Assembly: GCA_024281055.1 (NCBI GenBank)
Contig: JAMXLF010000035.1
Coordinates: 124,001 to 188,000 of the forward strand
From: Geobacteraceae bacterium
GTDB taxonomy: Bacteria; Desulfobacterota; Desulfuromonadia; Geobacterales; Geobacteraceae
Length of the DNA: 64,000 nt
Direction of reading: 5' to 3'
Shown: positions 39,841 to 52,524 of the stretch, piece by piece
Layout: every line of letters starts with the position of its first letter
How positions within the stretch are numbered: position 1 is the stretch's first letter
Notes under the pieces: generated by a model
Databases searched by the model: none
The model's input: only the letters and a program-made list of their open reading frames with translations
What the model was told of the DNA's origin: nothing
Program-made: the position numbers and the translations under genes

Positions 39841-41541
39841 ATGTTCGCCAACCGCTACTTTTCCTCTCTCCGCGCCACCTCATTCTTCATGGTCGGCTGC
39901 GGACTCCTCATGGGGGCGATGTTCCCCCTGTATTCGGCCATCTTCTTCGGCACGAGGGCCTTCACACCGCTCTACGCCATCGGCTGCCTTGCCGCCGGAT
40001 TCTTCGTCGGGATCTTCTGCTACGCCATCATCAGACAGGTCCTCAAGGTCCACGTGCAGGCGCAATGGCGGACTCTCACCCGCATTGCCGGCGCAGACGT
40101 CGCTCCTCCCGTCGCCGGAGGGGACGAACTCCGGGCGCTGATGGAGTGCCATGATACGCTGCTGGAGAGGGTATTTGCCATGGCCTCCCGGACCTCCTCC
40201 CACGTCACCGAAATCTTCCCCCTCTGCCATCGTCTCGACGCCGCGTCACGGCACATGGTCGATGGCAGCGGTCAGCAGACAACCAAGGGGAAGGAGACCC
40301 TCCGGGCGGTGGAAGAGATGAACACCTTTTTCAACGATGTTCTCAGGGAGATCGAGGAACTCGCCGTCCGGACCGACGAGCTGGCGTCCATCTCCACGGA
40401 AATGAGCGCCACCACCGATGCCATCGCTGCCAACGTGAAGGAATACTCTGCATCGGTGGTCGCAAACACCGCATCCATGGAGGAAATGGCCATCAGCATC
40501 AGGGAAACCGCCGCCAACATCGAGGCCCTGGCCGCCTCTACCGAACAGACCTCGAGCTCCATCAACGAGATCAGCAGCGCCATCGTCAACGTGCGCGACC
40601 TTGCCCAGATGTCCGCCGAGCACGCGGAAAAGGTCCGGCTCCAGGCCCGGGAAGGGATCGGGGCGATGGCCGCCACCAGCAGCGCCATGATGGAGATCGA
40701 AGCGAGCAGCAACGACTCCTTCAGCGCCATCAAGCGCCTCGCTCTCCATACCGCCCGGGTCGGTGAATTCCTCGACGTCATCAAAGAGGTGGTGGCCCAG
40801 ACGAACCTCCTCTCCCTCAACGCCTCCATCATCGCCGCCCAGGCGGGTGAGAGAGGCAAGTCGTTCGCGGTCGTGGCCGAGGAAGTCCGGGGGCTGGCCC
40901 ACCGGACTGCGGCCTCGACCAGGGAAATCGAAGAACTGGTGAAGAATATGCACCAGGAGACAGCCGCCGTGGAAAAAGCAGTGACCATGGGAAAAGAGAA
41001 GGTCGCCGAAGGGGTGGGAATCTCGGCCGGGGCCGTCGAGGCGCTGCACCGGATCGAGGAGAGTGCTGCCGACGCCTCGTCAATGGTGAAGAAGATAGCC
41101 TCTGCAACCGTAGAGCAGGCAGCGGGAAGCAGACTCATCACCGACGAGGCGCAGAAGAACCTGGAACGGGTGAAGCAGGTGACAAGGGCCATACAGGAGC
41201 AGGAGCGGGGAATCAGCCAGATCGTCACGACCCTGGAGCACATGGGCACGGTAGCCCAGAAGATCACCATTTCCACCGAGGAGCAGGCCCGCGGCAACCG
41301 CCTCTACCTGAAGAGCGTGCTGGAGGATAACGACAAGGTCAAGAATCTCCGGGATACGAGCATCCAGCAGATCATGATGGGGGATGTAGTTCTCAACTAC
41401 GTGCGGGAGGCCGGAGCCCTCATCGAGGCCAATGCGACCCAGACTCGACAGGCTCTCGCGGAAATCGAGTCCATAAACCTGCTGACCGACAAACTCCAAG
41501 AGGAGCTCACCTGTTTCAGGCATCAAGATCGAGCAGTCTGA
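39841..41541 (+). CDS. Methyl-accepting chemotaxis protein, 566 aa
   Basis: Two N-terminal membrane helices (about residues 12-30 and 40-60) are joined by a short loop, so there is no large periplasmic sensor and no clear HAMP domain. The long coiled-coil signalling part contains the conserved tip ([20 protein letters not shown], then [15 protein letters not shown]) near residues 325-355. It should signal through CheA/CheW from an internal or membrane cue. The prophage is inserted upstream, so its original promoter may be shortened. Its 3' end overlaps the arsR-type gene by 26 bp. Confidence 0.85.
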   Translation: MFANRYFSSLRATSFFMVGCGLLMGAMFPLYSAIFFGTRAFTPLYAIGCLAAGFFVGIFCYAIIRQVLKVHVQAQWRTLTRIAGADVAPPVAGGDELRALMECHDTLLERVFAMASRTSSHVTEIFPLCHRLDAASRHMVDGSGQQTTKGKETLRAVEEMNTFFNDVLREIEELAVRTDELASISTEMSATTDAIAANVKEYSASVVANTASMEEMAISIRETAANIEALAASTEQTSSSINEISSAIVNVRDLAQMSAEHAEKVRLQAREGIGAMAATSSAMMEIEASSNDSFSAIKRLALHTARVGEFLDVIKEVVAQTNLLSLNASIIAAQAGERGKSFAVVAEEVRGLAHRTAASTREIEELVKNMHQETAAVEKAVTMGKEKVAEGVGISAGAVEALHRIEESAADASSMVKKIASATVEQAAGSRLITDEAQKNLERVKQVTRAIQEQERGISQIVTTLEHMGTVAQKITISTEEQARGNRLYLKSVLEDNDKVKNLRDTSIQQIMMGDVVLNYVREAGALIEANATQTRQALAEIESINLLTDKLQEELTCFRHQDRAV

Positions 41542-41803
41542 CCAGTTCCGGAAGCATCCCGCCTTTGAGGGAGTAGCAGACCTTCGCCCCATCCCGCCGG
41601 GACTCCAGAATGCCGTGGTCCTTCATCACCTTGAGATGCTGGGACACGACCGCCTGGGGCATTTCCAGGCATTCCCAGATTTCCTTCACGCAGGCGCATT
41701 TCCGTGCCAGTCCCGCCACGATCCGGAGCCGTACCGGATGGCCGAGAATCCGCAGCAGCAGCGCCTTGTCCTCCAGATTCATATCCATGGCAAACTCGTT
41801 CAT
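41516..41803 (-). CDS. ArsR-family transcription regulator, 95 aa
   Basis: A winged-helix DNA-binding domain covers nearly the whole protein ([20 protein letters not shown], then [20 protein letters not shown]). CAC near residue 32 ([10 protein letters not shown]) in the pre-recognition helix could bind metal or sense thiols. It is the last gene of the efflux operon and its start overlaps the stop of the metallo-beta-lactamase gene (TGATG). It probably represses the operon promoter at 49899-49927. Confidence 0.85.
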   Translation of the reverse strand: MNEFAMDMNLEDKALLLRILGHPVRLRIVAGLARKCACVKEIWECLEMPQAVVSQHLKVMKDHGILESRRDGAKVCYSLKGGMLPELVRLLDLDA

Positions 41804-42627
41804 CACACTTCCAGGGTGTACCCCACGTGGGCCGGGTGGAAATGGCCGGGAAACTCCCGCAGGAGCCTGGCCGAAGCGGCAAATCCCGTGCAGTGGCTGC
41901 CGAGAATCTTCTGGATGTGGCATTCCCGCAGGGCCGCGATGGTTTCCTCCAGCTGATTGGAAGGCGTAAACCCCAGGTGGGTCCCGCCGATCACGGCGTA
42001 GATCCCGTCAACGCCGGTTTGCTGCCGGGCATGGGCGATGGTGTTGACGATCCCCGCATGGCAGCAGCCGAGCAGCAGGACCAGCCCCCTGGCGGTCTTG
42101 ATGACGAGGGACTGGTCGTCGCGGATGACATCGACCACGCAGCCACACTCGTCGCAGTACATGCCGTTGTCTCCCGTCTCGAAGGCGGTCTGGCGCGGCA
42201 CTTCACCGGTCAGGAACATGCCGGGGGCTATCTCCCGGAACCCCGCGTCGAGGCTGAACCTTGCCCCCACTCCCCTTAGATACGCCTCCTCGTAAGGAAT
42301 GCCAATGGCGAAGCTCTCCCCCGTGTCCTTCACCCGGTAACGACGGCCGAACACTCCGGGATGGGCCAGAACCTCCTTCCCGCCGCAGCTTCGCAGGAGC
42401 GGCAGGAGCCCGCCGGTATGGTCGTAATGGCCGTGGGACAGGACGACCAGCCCGACCCGGTGCAGGTCCCTGTTCATCCGCAGGGCGTTGTGGAGAAGGG
42501 TCTCCCCCTGGCCGGTATCGAAGAGGAGCGAGCCTCCCTCCCATTCCACGAGGGCCGCAAACCCGTGCTCACCGAGGGTCCCGGCGAGAGGGCCGACCGA
42601 ATTGTCGCACAGGATCGTGATGCGCAT
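41803..42627 (-). CDS. Metallo-beta-lactamase-fold hydrolase, 274 aa
   Basis: The zinc-binding motif SHGHYDHTGG lies near residue 63, with later His residues in LLGCCHAGIVNT and GSHCTGFAAS. The pattern matches the branch of the superfamily that includes archaeal-type dihydropterin synthase-like enzymes, seen in many anaerobes. A Cys-rich segment (YCDECGCVVDV) might bind another metal. The true substrate is not known. The start at 42627 follows GGAA-type sequence. Confidence 0.75.
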   Translation of the reverse strand: MRITILCDNSVGPLAGTLGEHGFAALVEWEGGSLLFDTGQGETLLHNALRMNRDLHRVGLVVLSHGHYDHTGGLLPLLRSCGGKEVLAHPGVFGRRYRVKDTGESFAIGIPYEEAYLRGVGARFSLDAGFREIAPGMFLTGEVPRQTAFETGDNGMYCDECGCVVDVIRDDQSLVIKTARGLVLLLGCCHAGIVNTIAHARQQTGVDGIYAVIGGTHLGFTPSNQLEETIAALRECHIQKILGSHCTGFAASARLLREFPGHFHPAHVGYTLEV

Positions 42628-42628
42628 G

Positions 42629-42695
42629 GAAATTCCAAATCTCAAATTCCAAATCCCAAGGTCGCTTCTTTGGAATTTGGAATTTGTGCTTGTGA
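42629..42695. repeat. AT-rich inverted repeat (AAATTCCAAATC family), copy 1
   Basis: AAATTCCAAATCTCAAATTC is followed, after a short spacer, by its near-complement TTTGGAATTTGGAATTTGTG. A second member lies at 47290-47399. It fills the gap between the metallo-beta-lactamase and DUF2892 genes. Confidence 0.65.
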
Positions 42696-42696
42696 T

Positions 42697-42900
42697 TTAT
42701 CCCCGTTCGGGGAACTTCGGCACTCCCAGCTTCTCCAGGATGGTCATCATCGGGCACCAGTTGGTGAACGCCGACTGGAAGAGGTTCAGCCCCACGAAAC
42801 CGGTGAACCATAGCCAGTTGGGGTTGTGGAAATGGGCCAGGATGAGGGAGAGCATCACGAAGAACCCGGCTATGAGGCGCAGCATGCGATCGATGTACAT
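42697..42900 (-). CDS. DUF2892 membrane protein, 67 aa
   Basis: Two transmembrane helices ([32 protein letters not shown]) followed by a Cys-containing [13 protein letters not shown] motif are typical of DUF2892/YgaP-type small membrane proteins, often linked to sulfur or thiol metabolism. The start at 42900 has AGGAG upstream. Confidence 0.8.
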   Translation of the reverse strand: MYIDRMLRLIAGFFVMLSLILAHFHNPNWLWFTGFVGLNLFQSAFTNWCPMMTILEKLGVPKFPERG

Positions 42901-42930
42901 CTGTGTATCTCCTTTTTGCTTCTGTGTTGT

Positions 42931-42987
42931 GTAGGGGCAGGCCCCTGTGCCTGCCCGACATGGGCAACCACAGGGGGTTGCCCCTAC
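42931..42987. repeat. REP-like palindromes, GTAGGGGC family
   Basis: GTAGGGGCAGGCCCCTGTGC and the nearby GGTTGCCCCTAC form nested inverted repeats. They fill the gap between the DUF2892 and DUF302 genes. Confidence 0.7.
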
Positions 42988-43001
42988 AGAACGGTTTGGT
43001 T

Positions 43002-43400
43002 CTACAGCGCCGCCAGCACCCGTTCCATCTTCCCCCGCACGGTCCGCGCCAGCTCGGTCAACTCGGAATTGCCGATCACGGAGAGGGCCGCCACCGGGTC
43101 CATCACCATCACCACGGTCTGGCCATCGTTGCCCGTGTAGACGCAGACGTTGCACGGAAGGAGCGTGCCGATGTCGAGCTCTTTGCCGAACGCCTCCCAG
43201 GCGAGGGCCGGATTGCAGGCTCCGAGGATGATGTAGTCGCGGAACTCCCGGCCGAGCTTCTCGCGGAACTTCTCCTTCACATCAATCTCGGTGAGGACCC
43301 CGAACCCCTCTTTCTGCAGTTCCTCCCGGACCTTCCGCTCCGCCTCCGTATAGGACAACACAACGGTCTTGCCGAACGCATAGGGTGTCGTCAGTTCCAT
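43002..43400 (-). CDS. DUF302 family protein, 132 aa
   Basis: The protein has the DUF302 pattern ([20 protein letters not shown], then [16 protein letters not shown], with NVCVYTG). Such proteins are common beside RND and C_GCAxxG_C_C genes in deltaproteobacteria and may bind a small ligand or cofactor. AGGAGG precedes ATG 43400. Confidence 0.85.
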   Translation of the reverse strand: MELTTPYAFGKTVVLSYTEAERKVREELQKEGFGVLTEIDVKEKFREKLGREFRDYIILGACNPALAWEAFGKELDIGTLLPCNVCVYTGNDGQTVVMVMDPVAALSVIGNSELTELARTVRGKMERVLAAL

Positions 43401-43417
43401 CTGCCGCCTCCTTATCG

Positions 43418-43468
43418 GTAGGGGCGAGGGATGCTCGCCCGTAGGGGCGACCGGCCGGTCGCCCCTAC
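43418..43468. repeat. Double REP-like palindrome, GTAGGGGC family
   Basis: GTAGGGGCGAGGGATGCTCG runs into a second unit GTAGGGGCGACCGGCCGGTC that ends in GCCCCTAC. The second unit supplies the stop codon of the C_GCAxxG_C_C gene. Confidence 0.75.
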
Positions 43469-43893
43469 GTCCCCAAAAGCTCCGCCACCTTGCCGGCTAC
43501 CCGACCCGTAATGAGGGGACAGCCGCTCTTCCCCCCCTTCGACGTGAGGACCCGACAGCAGGTGGCGCCGTACTCCCCCTTGAACCAGGTATGCAGCTCG
43601 CGGGTCAGCTCCATCACCCGTTTTTTGTCCCCCGGCGCGATCAGGCCAAGGGCCATGGTGCCGCCGCTGACCGCCCCGCAGATACAGCCTGAGCCGGAAC
43701 CACTGCCGAACCCCGCGGCAAGCCGCACGATGTCGTCCCCCGCGGCAGGGAGAAAATTGTTCTTCACGGCAGCAAGCACCGCTTCGGCGCAGTGCATCTT
43801 GCCGGAGCGGTAGAACCCTTCCGCCTCGATGGCCACCTTGTCCGCCCTGCTCTCTCCAGCACCTTCCGTCGTTTCCTTTTTAGACCAGAACAT
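43465..43893 (-). CDS. C_GCAxxG_C_C family protein, 142 aa
   Basis: The family signature is visible as HCAEAVLAAVKNNFL, GCICGAVSGGTMALG and a later CCRVL...CPLIT, giving the conserved Cys set. The proteins are found in anaerobes and may bind an Fe-S cluster or act in redox or metal handling. A Ser/Gly-rich insert (GFGSGSGSG) precedes the GCICGA motif. The stop lies inside a REP-like repeat. Confidence 0.85.
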   Translation of the reverse strand: MFWSKKETTEGAGESRADKVAIEAEGFYRSGKMHCAEAVLAAVKNNFLPAAGDDIVRLAAGFGSGSGSGCICGAVSGGTMALGLIAPGDKKRVMELTRELHTWFKGEYGATCCRVLTSKGGKSGCPLITGRVAGKVAELLGT

Positions 43894-44017
43894 CCTTCCT
43901 CCGTTGCTCGGTTTTCTTGATTTTCTTGGGAAACGCGAATTTTTCGCAAGATCAAGGCTGTCGAGGGATTGCGCGGAGGCGTAGCAGCGCTACGCCGCAC
44001 AAGCAAATCCCGAAGAC

Positions 44018-47284
<3,267 letters not shown>

Positions 47285-47289
47285 AAGAA

Positions 47290-47399
47290 TTCCCACGGAA
47301 ATCCCGAATCCCAAACTCCAAATCTCAAACAAATCTCAAAAATTCAATTCTTGATTGATTGGTATTGTTTGTGATTTGAATATTGGAATTTGAGATTTA
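47290..47399. repeat. AT-rich inverted repeat (AAATTCCAAATC family), copy 2
   Basis: ATCCCAAACTCCAAATCTCA and GGAATTTGAGATTTAT form the arms. It fills the gap between the RND and membrane-fusion genes and includes the stop of the latter. Confidence 0.6.
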
Positions 47400-48503
47400 T
47401 TCTATCCTTGCTCCGTCGACGACCTTCTCCACGCCGGCGGTTACCACCTTTTCCCCGGGGGAAAGCCCGGCGAGGACCTCCACCCGCCCGCCGGCGGCCC
47501 TTCCCACCTTGACCAGCCGCATCCGGGCCACGTTTCCGCCCCCCACCACCCAGACCGAGGTGAGCGCGCCCCGCTCGACCACGGCACCCTTCGGGACGAG
47601 GAGCGTCTGTCGATCCCCGACCGGGAAGTACGCCCGGCCGTACATGCCGGAACGAAGCCCCTTGGCCGCGATATCCACCTTGACGGTAAAGGTGCGGCTC
47701 GCCGGGTCGACGGTCGGCACCACTTCGGCAACCCGGCCGGTCATATCCCCGCCGCCGTCGAGACTCACCCGCAGGGTAGCACCGCTTTTCACCCTGCCGA
47801 GCAGCGCTTCGGGGACCGCCACTTCGAGCCGGTAGCTCCCTTCCTCTTCCACGGTCATGAGCTGCGTCCCCGGAAAGACCGTCATCCCCGCATCCACTGT
47901 CTTGCCGGTGACGATGCCGGTGATCGGGGCAGTGATGCGCGTATAGCCCGCGATGGTTCCCGCGGCCCGGGAGGTCTCCCGCGCCTGGGTGAGCCTGGCC
48001 TCGGCTCTCGCCACCCCTTCGGCCGCCACCGCCCTCTCGGTTTCCTTCCCGTCGAACTCCTGGCGGGTGACCGCCTGTTCCTGGAACAACTTCCGGTAGC
48101 GCTCAAAGGTGGCGTCCGCTAGCTTCTGCCGCGCCCTGGCCTCGTCCAGCGCCCGTTTTGCCTCTTCTGCACCGGCCGCGGCGCCTGCCGCCCCGGCCGT
48201 GCTCTCGGCTGCCTCCAGGGAAACGAGAAGCCTGCCCCGCTGAACACGGTCCCCTTCCTTCACGTTGACGGCCCTCACCGTCCCCGCAAGACGGGCCGCG
48301 ATCAGCGCGCTGTTGCGCGCCTTGACTGTGCCGACCGCCTCCTGCTCGTCGGGGAGAACGCTTGTCCCTGCTTCCTCGACGGTCACCCCGCGTACGACCG
48401 GCGGTGTTCCTGCGGCGCCCCCCTGTTCCTTCCGGGCACAACCGCCCAGTGTCAGCAGTCCCGCGGCAAGCAGACAGACAATCGCCGGGTACCGTTTCCT
48501 CAT
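47397..48503 (-). CDS. RND periplasmic adaptor (membrane fusion protein), lipoprotein, 368 aa
   Basis: A lipoprotein signal (MRKRYPAIVCLLAAGLLTLG with lipobox LGGC) is followed by the standard adaptor layout: lipoyl half-motifs (LAGTVRAVNVKEGDRVQRG), an alpha-hairpin around residues 110-190 rich in Ala, Glu and Arg, and a beta-barrel with ITAPITGIVTGKTVDAG. It links the RND pump to the TolC-type channel. The start overlaps the TolC stop (ATGA). Confidence 0.9.
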   Translation of the reverse strand: MRKRYPAIVCLLAAGLLTLGGCARKEQGGAAGTPPVVRGVTVEEAGTSVLPDEQEAVGTVKARNSALIAARLAGTVRAVNVKEGDRVQRGRLLVSLEAAESTAGAAGAAAGAEEAKRALDEARARQKLADATFERYRKLFQEQAVTRQEFDGKETERAVAAEGVARAEARLTQARETSRAAGTIAGYTRITAPITGIVTGKTVDAGMTVFPGTQLMTVEEEGSYRLEVAVPEALLGRVKSGATLRVSLDGGGDMTGRVAEVVPTVDPASRTFTVKVDIAAKGLRSGMYGRAYFPVGDRQTLLVPKGAVVERGALTSVWVVGGGNVARMRLVKVGRAAGGRVEVLAGLSPGEKVVTAGVEKVVDGARIE

Positions 48504-49846
48504 TGCATGACCTCCTTCTGCAGCACGCCGGCCGCATGGTAGAGCTGGGCCGTGGCCAGGGCGAAGTTGCTCTCGTTGTCGACCAGGCTTGCCCTGGTCC
48601 GGTTGAGGGCCGTCTGGGCATCGAGGAGGTCCGCCATGGTGGCAAGCGAATTCTCGAACCGGCGACTGATGAGGCGCGCACCCTCCTCGGCATCGGCGAG
48701 GGCATGGCGGGCCACCTCGAGCCTTTGTCCGGCCTCCTCCCGGCGCAGGTAACTCTCGGTCACCTGAAGGGCGATCTCCTGGCGGTAATTCTTGAGGGAT
48801 TCGGCAGCCGACTGTTGCTGTGCCCTGGCCTTCGCCAGCTGGTTTCCACGGCGCAAACCGTCGAAGAGTTCCCAGCGGAGCGTGGCACCGGCCACCCAGC
48901 CGTCGTTGTCGCGGCCGAACGGAATGTCCCGGTCGTTCATCCGGTAAGCGACGCTGGCATACACCGTGGGGAGGTAGGCGCTGCGTGCCTTGTCCACCGT
49001 CGCCTCGGCCCGTTGCACCTGCTGTTCCTGCTCCTTCAGGTCGGGCCGGTTCCCGAACGCCAGGTTCTCCAGGTCGCTCTGACTGAGAGAAACGGGAAGC
49101 GCCGCGGCGTTTCCCGTCACGTCGAGCGTTTCGCCAGCCTCCCCGCCGGTTGCCAGGGCCAGGCGCATTTTCGCGAGCGCCAGCGCGTTGCGCACCGTGA
49201 TTGACTGCTGCTCCACATCCGCGAGAAACGTCCGGGCCCGCAATTCGTCAGATTTCAGGCCGGTCCCCGCCGCGCTCCTGACCTTGGCGAGGCGCAACTG
49301 CTCCCTCGCATCCTGGAGGGCCTTGTCGGTCGCCTCGATCTGCGCTGCCCCCCTCTGTACTTCCAGATAGGCAGTTACCACCCGGAGGATCACATCCTCC
49401 CGCCGTTTTTCCAGGGCCTGCCGCTGGGCCGCCTCTTCCCTGCGGGCAATCTCGACGTCATGGCCGATGCCGAAGTCGAGGATGGGCTGCTCCAGGGAAA
49501 ACTGCGTACCGAAGTCCCCCTGTGTCCGCGGATGGTTGAGATTGTCGACGACGAAGTCGTTCTGGGTGAAGCGCCCTTCGTCCAGCTTCATCATGAAGAC
49601 CCGGGTCGGTACGTTCGTCACCGCAGCAGTCTCTTCCAGAAAGACCCGCGGCAGGTAACGGCTCCTGCTCACTGCCGTGCCGTGCTCGGCAGCCTGCTGG
49701 TCATAGGCGGCGGCCTTGATCAGGTGGTTCCGGGCCAGGGCCAGCTCGACAGCCTCCTTCAGCGACACACGGCCCGCATCGGCCATACCCGTGTCCGGCA
49801 GCACCAGCACCAAAGCCAGGACCAGGAAAATGCCCATCGCTTTCAT
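48500..49846 (-). CDS. TolC-family outer membrane efflux protein, 448 aa
   Basis: A signal peptide (FLVLALVLVLPDTGMA) is followed by two OEP repeats with the long helical hairpins typical of TolC (LALARNHLIKAAAYDQQAAE; LAFGNRPDLKEQEQQVQRAE). It is the first gene of the operon. A GTG at 49852 is an alternative start because GGAGG lies four bases before it; ATG 49846 has the same site at ten bases. The promoter lies at 49899-49927. Confidence 0.9.
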   Translation of the reverse strand: MKAMGIFLVLALVLVLPDTGMADAGRVSLKEAVELALARNHLIKAAAYDQQAAEHGTAVSRSRYLPRVFLEETAAVTNVPTRVFMMKLDEGRFTQNDFVVDNLNHPRTQGDFGTQFSLEQPILDFGIGHDVEIARREEAAQRQALEKRREDVILRVVTAYLEVQRGAAQIEATDKALQDAREQLRLAKVRSAAGTGLKSDELRARTFLADVEQQSITVRNALALAKMRLALATGGEAGETLDVTGNAAALPVSLSQSDLENLAFGNRPDLKEQEQQVQRAEATVDKARSAYLPTVYASVAYRMNDRDIPFGRDNDGWVAGATLRWELFDGLRRGNQLAKARAQQQSAAESLKNYRQEIALQVTESYLRREEAGQRLEVARHALADAEEGARLISRRFENSLATMADLLDAQTALNRTRASLVDNESNFALATAQLYHAAGVLQKEVMQ

Positions 49847-49898
49847 GTTCACCGGTCCTCCCATGGATTGTTATAGGTCAGTAACATATACGAATTAA

Positions 49899-49927
49899 TA
49901 TATATATTGGCCGCATTATATTGTCAA
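49899..49927 (-). promoter_or_regulatory. Sigma70-type promoter of the efflux operon
   Basis: On the minus strand TTGACA (49922-49927) and TATATA (49899-49904) are 17 bp apart. An AT-rich, partly symmetrical stretch (ATATACGAATTAATATATAT) overlaps the -10 box and would suit an ArsR-type operator, in line with the arsR-type gene at the operon end. Confidence 0.75.
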
Positions 49928-49999
49928 GCTAAAATTATACCGTGAACTGGACAAGTTTCAGGGGTTAAGCGTAACTACGCGGTTCGCCGGTTAAATGGA

Positions 50000-50028
50000 T
50001 TGACAAAGCAGCGGAGGGACTTTAGACT
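50000..50028 (+). promoter_or_regulatory. Sigma70-type promoter of the DUF2062 gene
   Basis: TTGACA (50000-50005) and TAGACT (50023-50028) with a 17-bp spacer lie directly before the DUF2062 start. Confidence 0.7.
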
Positions 50029-50051
50029 GGGGCTTCGGAAAGGGTGACGAC

Positions 50052-50534
50052 TTGTTCGACAAGGAAAAGTTGAAAAAACGGTTCAAGGATGTCCTGTCCC
50101 TGGACAGCCATCCGGGACACATTGCCGCCGGTTTCGCGGTGGGGGTCTTCATCAGCTTCACCCCATTCTTCGGCATCCACACCCCTCTGGCCATCGCCGC
50201 CGCCTTCATCTTCAGGCTGAACAAGCTGACCTGCATCACGGGGGCCTGGGTCAATACCCCGCTGACCGTTTTCCCGCTATTGGGTTGCAGTTACAAGCTG
50301 GGCAGGGTCCTGCGCGGTCTTCCCCCCATGGAGCTGCACGTCAAGAGCCTGGAGTGGCACTGCCTGAAAAAGTACGCTACCTCGCTCCTCATCGGCTCGT
50401 CCATTCTCGGCTTCTTTGCCGCGCTCTTGGCCTATTTTCTCTGCTACTACCTGGTAGTCAGGTTCCGCCAGAAGGATGAGGCCCTGGCAGAAGAAACCCA
50501 CGAGATGGAACAGGTTGGGGAAGAAATAGAGTAG
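50052..50534 (+). CDS. DUF2062 membrane protein, 160 aa
   Basis: The protein shows the DUF2062 pattern: a short basic N-terminus, GHIAAGFAVGVFISFTPFFG with the conserved Pro-Phe-Phe-Gly, and three or so membrane helices ending with LLAYFLCYYLVVRF. The start is TTG at 50052 with AAAGGG upstream. A strong terminator follows. Function unknown. Confidence 0.8.
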   Translation: MFDKEKLKKRFKDVLSLDSHPGHIAAGFAVGVFISFTPFFGIHTPLAIAAAFIFRLNKLTCITGAWVNTPLTVFPLLGCSYKLGRVLRGLPPMELHVKSLEWHCLKKYATSLLIGSSILGFFAALLAYFLCYYLVVRFRQKDEALAEETHEMEQVGEEIE

Positions 50535-50556
50535 GGATTCCCTGGAAATGGTACGA

Positions 50557-50591
50557 AAAAAGGGGCAGCCTCAATGGACCGCCCCTTTTTC
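50557..50591. terminator. Bidirectional rho-independent terminator
   Basis: AAAAAAGGGGC and GCCCCTTTTTT form an 11-base stem with a loop of about 13 bases, giving T-runs on both strands. It serves the DUF2062 gene. Confidence 0.85.
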
Positions 50592-50605
50592 ATAGTGCTT
50601 CGAAA

Positions 50606-50723
50606 AGAAACGCGAATTTTGCAAGATCAACGCCGAGATTGCGGACAATTCGCCCCTGCGAATTGGACAGCAGAGGCTGCCCGTAGGGCGAGGCCATCAG
50701 GCCGATTCAAAAGTCGCGTTTCT
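50606..50723. repeat. MITE-like inverted repeat element, GGAAACGCGA family, copy 2
   Basis: It begins AAACGCGAATTTTGCAAGAT and ends AAAAGTCGCGTTTCT. The centre differs from copy 1. The element ends at the stop codon of the PiT gene. Confidence 0.6.
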
Positions 50724-51726
50724 ATTTGCCGAGGAACGGGCTCATCACCATATACACCAGAAACGCCACGATCGCCGAGGCGGGAATGGTGAGGACCCAG
50801 GCTATGACGATCCGGTAGGCGATCCCCCAGTTGACGGCGGACATCCGCTTTGACAGCCCCACGCCGAGGATGGCGGAGGTGATGACGTGGGTGGTGCTCG
50901 TCGGCAGGCCGAAGGCCGCAGCGCTGAGGATGACCGAGGCCGACGCCGCATCCACGGAAAAGCCGTTGACCGGCTGCAGCTTCACGAAGTCCCGACCGAC
51001 CGTCTTGATGATCCGCCACCCCCCGATAGCCGTGCCGAACGCCATGGCCAGGGCGCACGCAATCTTGACCCAGGTCGGAACCTCGAAGGTCGGAATCATC
51101 CCGTAACTCAGCATGGCCATGGTAATGACCCCCATCGACTTCTGGGCATCGGCGGTACCGTGGGAAAAGGCCATAAACGAGGCGGACAGGAGCTGGCACT
51201 TGCGAAAGACCTTGTTCACCCCGTAAGGGGAATGGTTACGCAGGCTCCGGAGAAAGATCACCATGAAAAGGTAACCCACGACCGTGCCGAGGACCGGAGA
51301 GATGAGGAGGGCGAGGATGATCTTCTGCAAGCCTGCCCAGTGCAGGGCTACGCTGCCGGCATGGGCGATGACCGCCCCCATGAGCCCGCCGATAATGGCG
51401 TGGGACGAGGAAGAAGGGAGCCCGTAATACCAGGTGATGAGGTCCCAGATAATGGCTCCGGCAACGCCGGCCAGGACCACCATCTGCGTGACGTTGACCG
51501 GGTCGACGATCCCCTTGCCGATGGTGGTCGCCACCTTGGTGGAGACCATGGCACCGGCAAAGTTGAGGACCGCGGCAAGCATGATCGCGGAGCGAACCGA
51601 GAGCGCCCGGGTGGAGACGCTCGTGGCGATGGCGTTGGCGGTGTCGTGGAAGCCGTTCACATAGTCGAACACAAGTGCGGAGCCGATCACCAGCACCAGC
51701 ATGACGGCCGGTACGTGCTCAAGCAT
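50722..51726 (-). CDS. PiT-family inorganic phosphate transporter, 334 aa
   Basis: The conserved PiT repeats are present: GFHDTANAIATSV near the N-terminus, GLPSSSSHAIIGGLMGAVIA in the first half and GLPTSTTHVITSAILGVGLS in the second. About ten membrane helices are visible. It imports phosphate, probably with metal ions and protons. It overlaps the DUF47 gene by eight bases, the usual pairing. Confidence 0.9.
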   Translation of the reverse strand: MLEHVPAVMLVLVIGSALVFDYVNGFHDTANAIATSVSTRALSVRSAIMLAAVLNFAGAMVSTKVATTIGKGIVDPVNVTQMVVLAGVAGAIIWDLITWYYGLPSSSSHAIIGGLMGAVIAHAGSVALHWAGLQKIILALLISPVLGTVVGYLFMVIFLRSLRNHSPYGVNKVFRKCQLLSASFMAFSHGTADAQKSMGVITMAMLSYGMIPTFEVPTWVKIACALAMAFGTAIGGWRIIKTVGRDFVKLQPVNGFSVDAASASVILSAAAFGLPTSTTHVITSAILGVGLSKRMSAVNWGIAYRIVIAWVLTIPASAIVAFLVYMVMSPFLGK

Positions 51727-52336
51727 TCTTCACCACCACGCTTTCCAGGATGTTGGCGGCGTCCTCGCATTTGTCGGTCGCCTTTTCCAGGGTCTCGTAG
51801 ATCTCCTTCCACTTGATGAGCTGGATCGGGTCCTTCTCCTCGTCGAACAGGCGGCTGATCGCCTCGCGGCAGACCCGGTCCGCCTCGTTCTCCAAGGCGT
51901 TCACCTCAACGCAGTGCTCGGCGATGTGCTCGAACTTCTTCCCCAGGTGGGAAACCGCCTTGGCGACAGTCTGCGCCCCCTTCAGGATGAGAAACGCCAG
52001 TTCCCTGGCCTCGGGGGTCGTCTTTTCCACGTTGTACATGATGAAACGCTGGGCAGAGGCATCGATCAGGTCGAGGATGTCGTCGAGGGCCGAAGAGAGG
52101 GCGTAGATGTCCTCCCGGTCGAAGGGGGTGACGAAGCTCTTGTTCAGCTTCTTGATGATCTCGTGGGTGAGGTGGTCCCCCTTGTGCTCGATGTCCTTGA
52201 TCCGCCGCTGGCTCCCGGCAGGATCGTCGTAGGTGTCGAGCATCTCCTTCAGCAGCTCCGCCCCTTCCACGATGTTCCAGGTCATCTCCTTGAACATCTC
52301 GAAAAACTTCTCTTCCTTGGGTATCAGACCGAACAT
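51719..52336 (-). CDS. DUF47 / PhoU-like Pit accessory protein, 205 aa
   Basis: The product is entirely helical with PhoU-like pattern (FEMFKEMTWNIVEGAELLKE; FVTPFDREDIYALSSALDDI). The motifs with Glu and Asp (EDI..LDDILD) bind metal in the family. It regulates or assists the adjacent Pit transporter. It is first in this two-gene operon. Confidence 0.9.
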   Translation of the reverse strand: MFGLIPKEEKFFEMFKEMTWNIVEGAELLKEMLDTYDDPAGSQRRIKDIEHKGDHLTHEIIKKLNKSFVTPFDREDIYALSSALDDILDLIDASAQRFIMYNVEKTTPEARELAFLILKGAQTVAKAVSHLGKKFEHIAEHCVEVNALENEADRVCREAISRLFDEEKDPIQLIKWKEIYETLEKATDKCEDAANILESVVVKNA

Positions 52337-52524
52337 GAAAACCTCCGAAGGTCCGTAATCGCCAACGGACCGCTGTTCTTAACAAACCTGTAACTCATAG
52401 CACATATTTCACTGAGTTCCCACAAAAAACTTAAGTCGCCCCCTTTACTATAAGCTGGATTTAACTTGATTTTCTCCACTGCTTCCCCTATTGTGCACGG
52501 GCTATAATCAACAGGAGACGTCCT
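52337..52524. promoter_or_regulatory. Divergent promoter region between the DUF47 and uppP genes
   Basis: This 188-bp region is AT-rich in the middle. A TATAAT box at about 52502-52507 lies a short distance before uppP; its -35 match is poor. CTGTAACTCATAG near 52388 resembles half of a Pho box for the phosphate genes, but the match is weak. Confidence 0.45.
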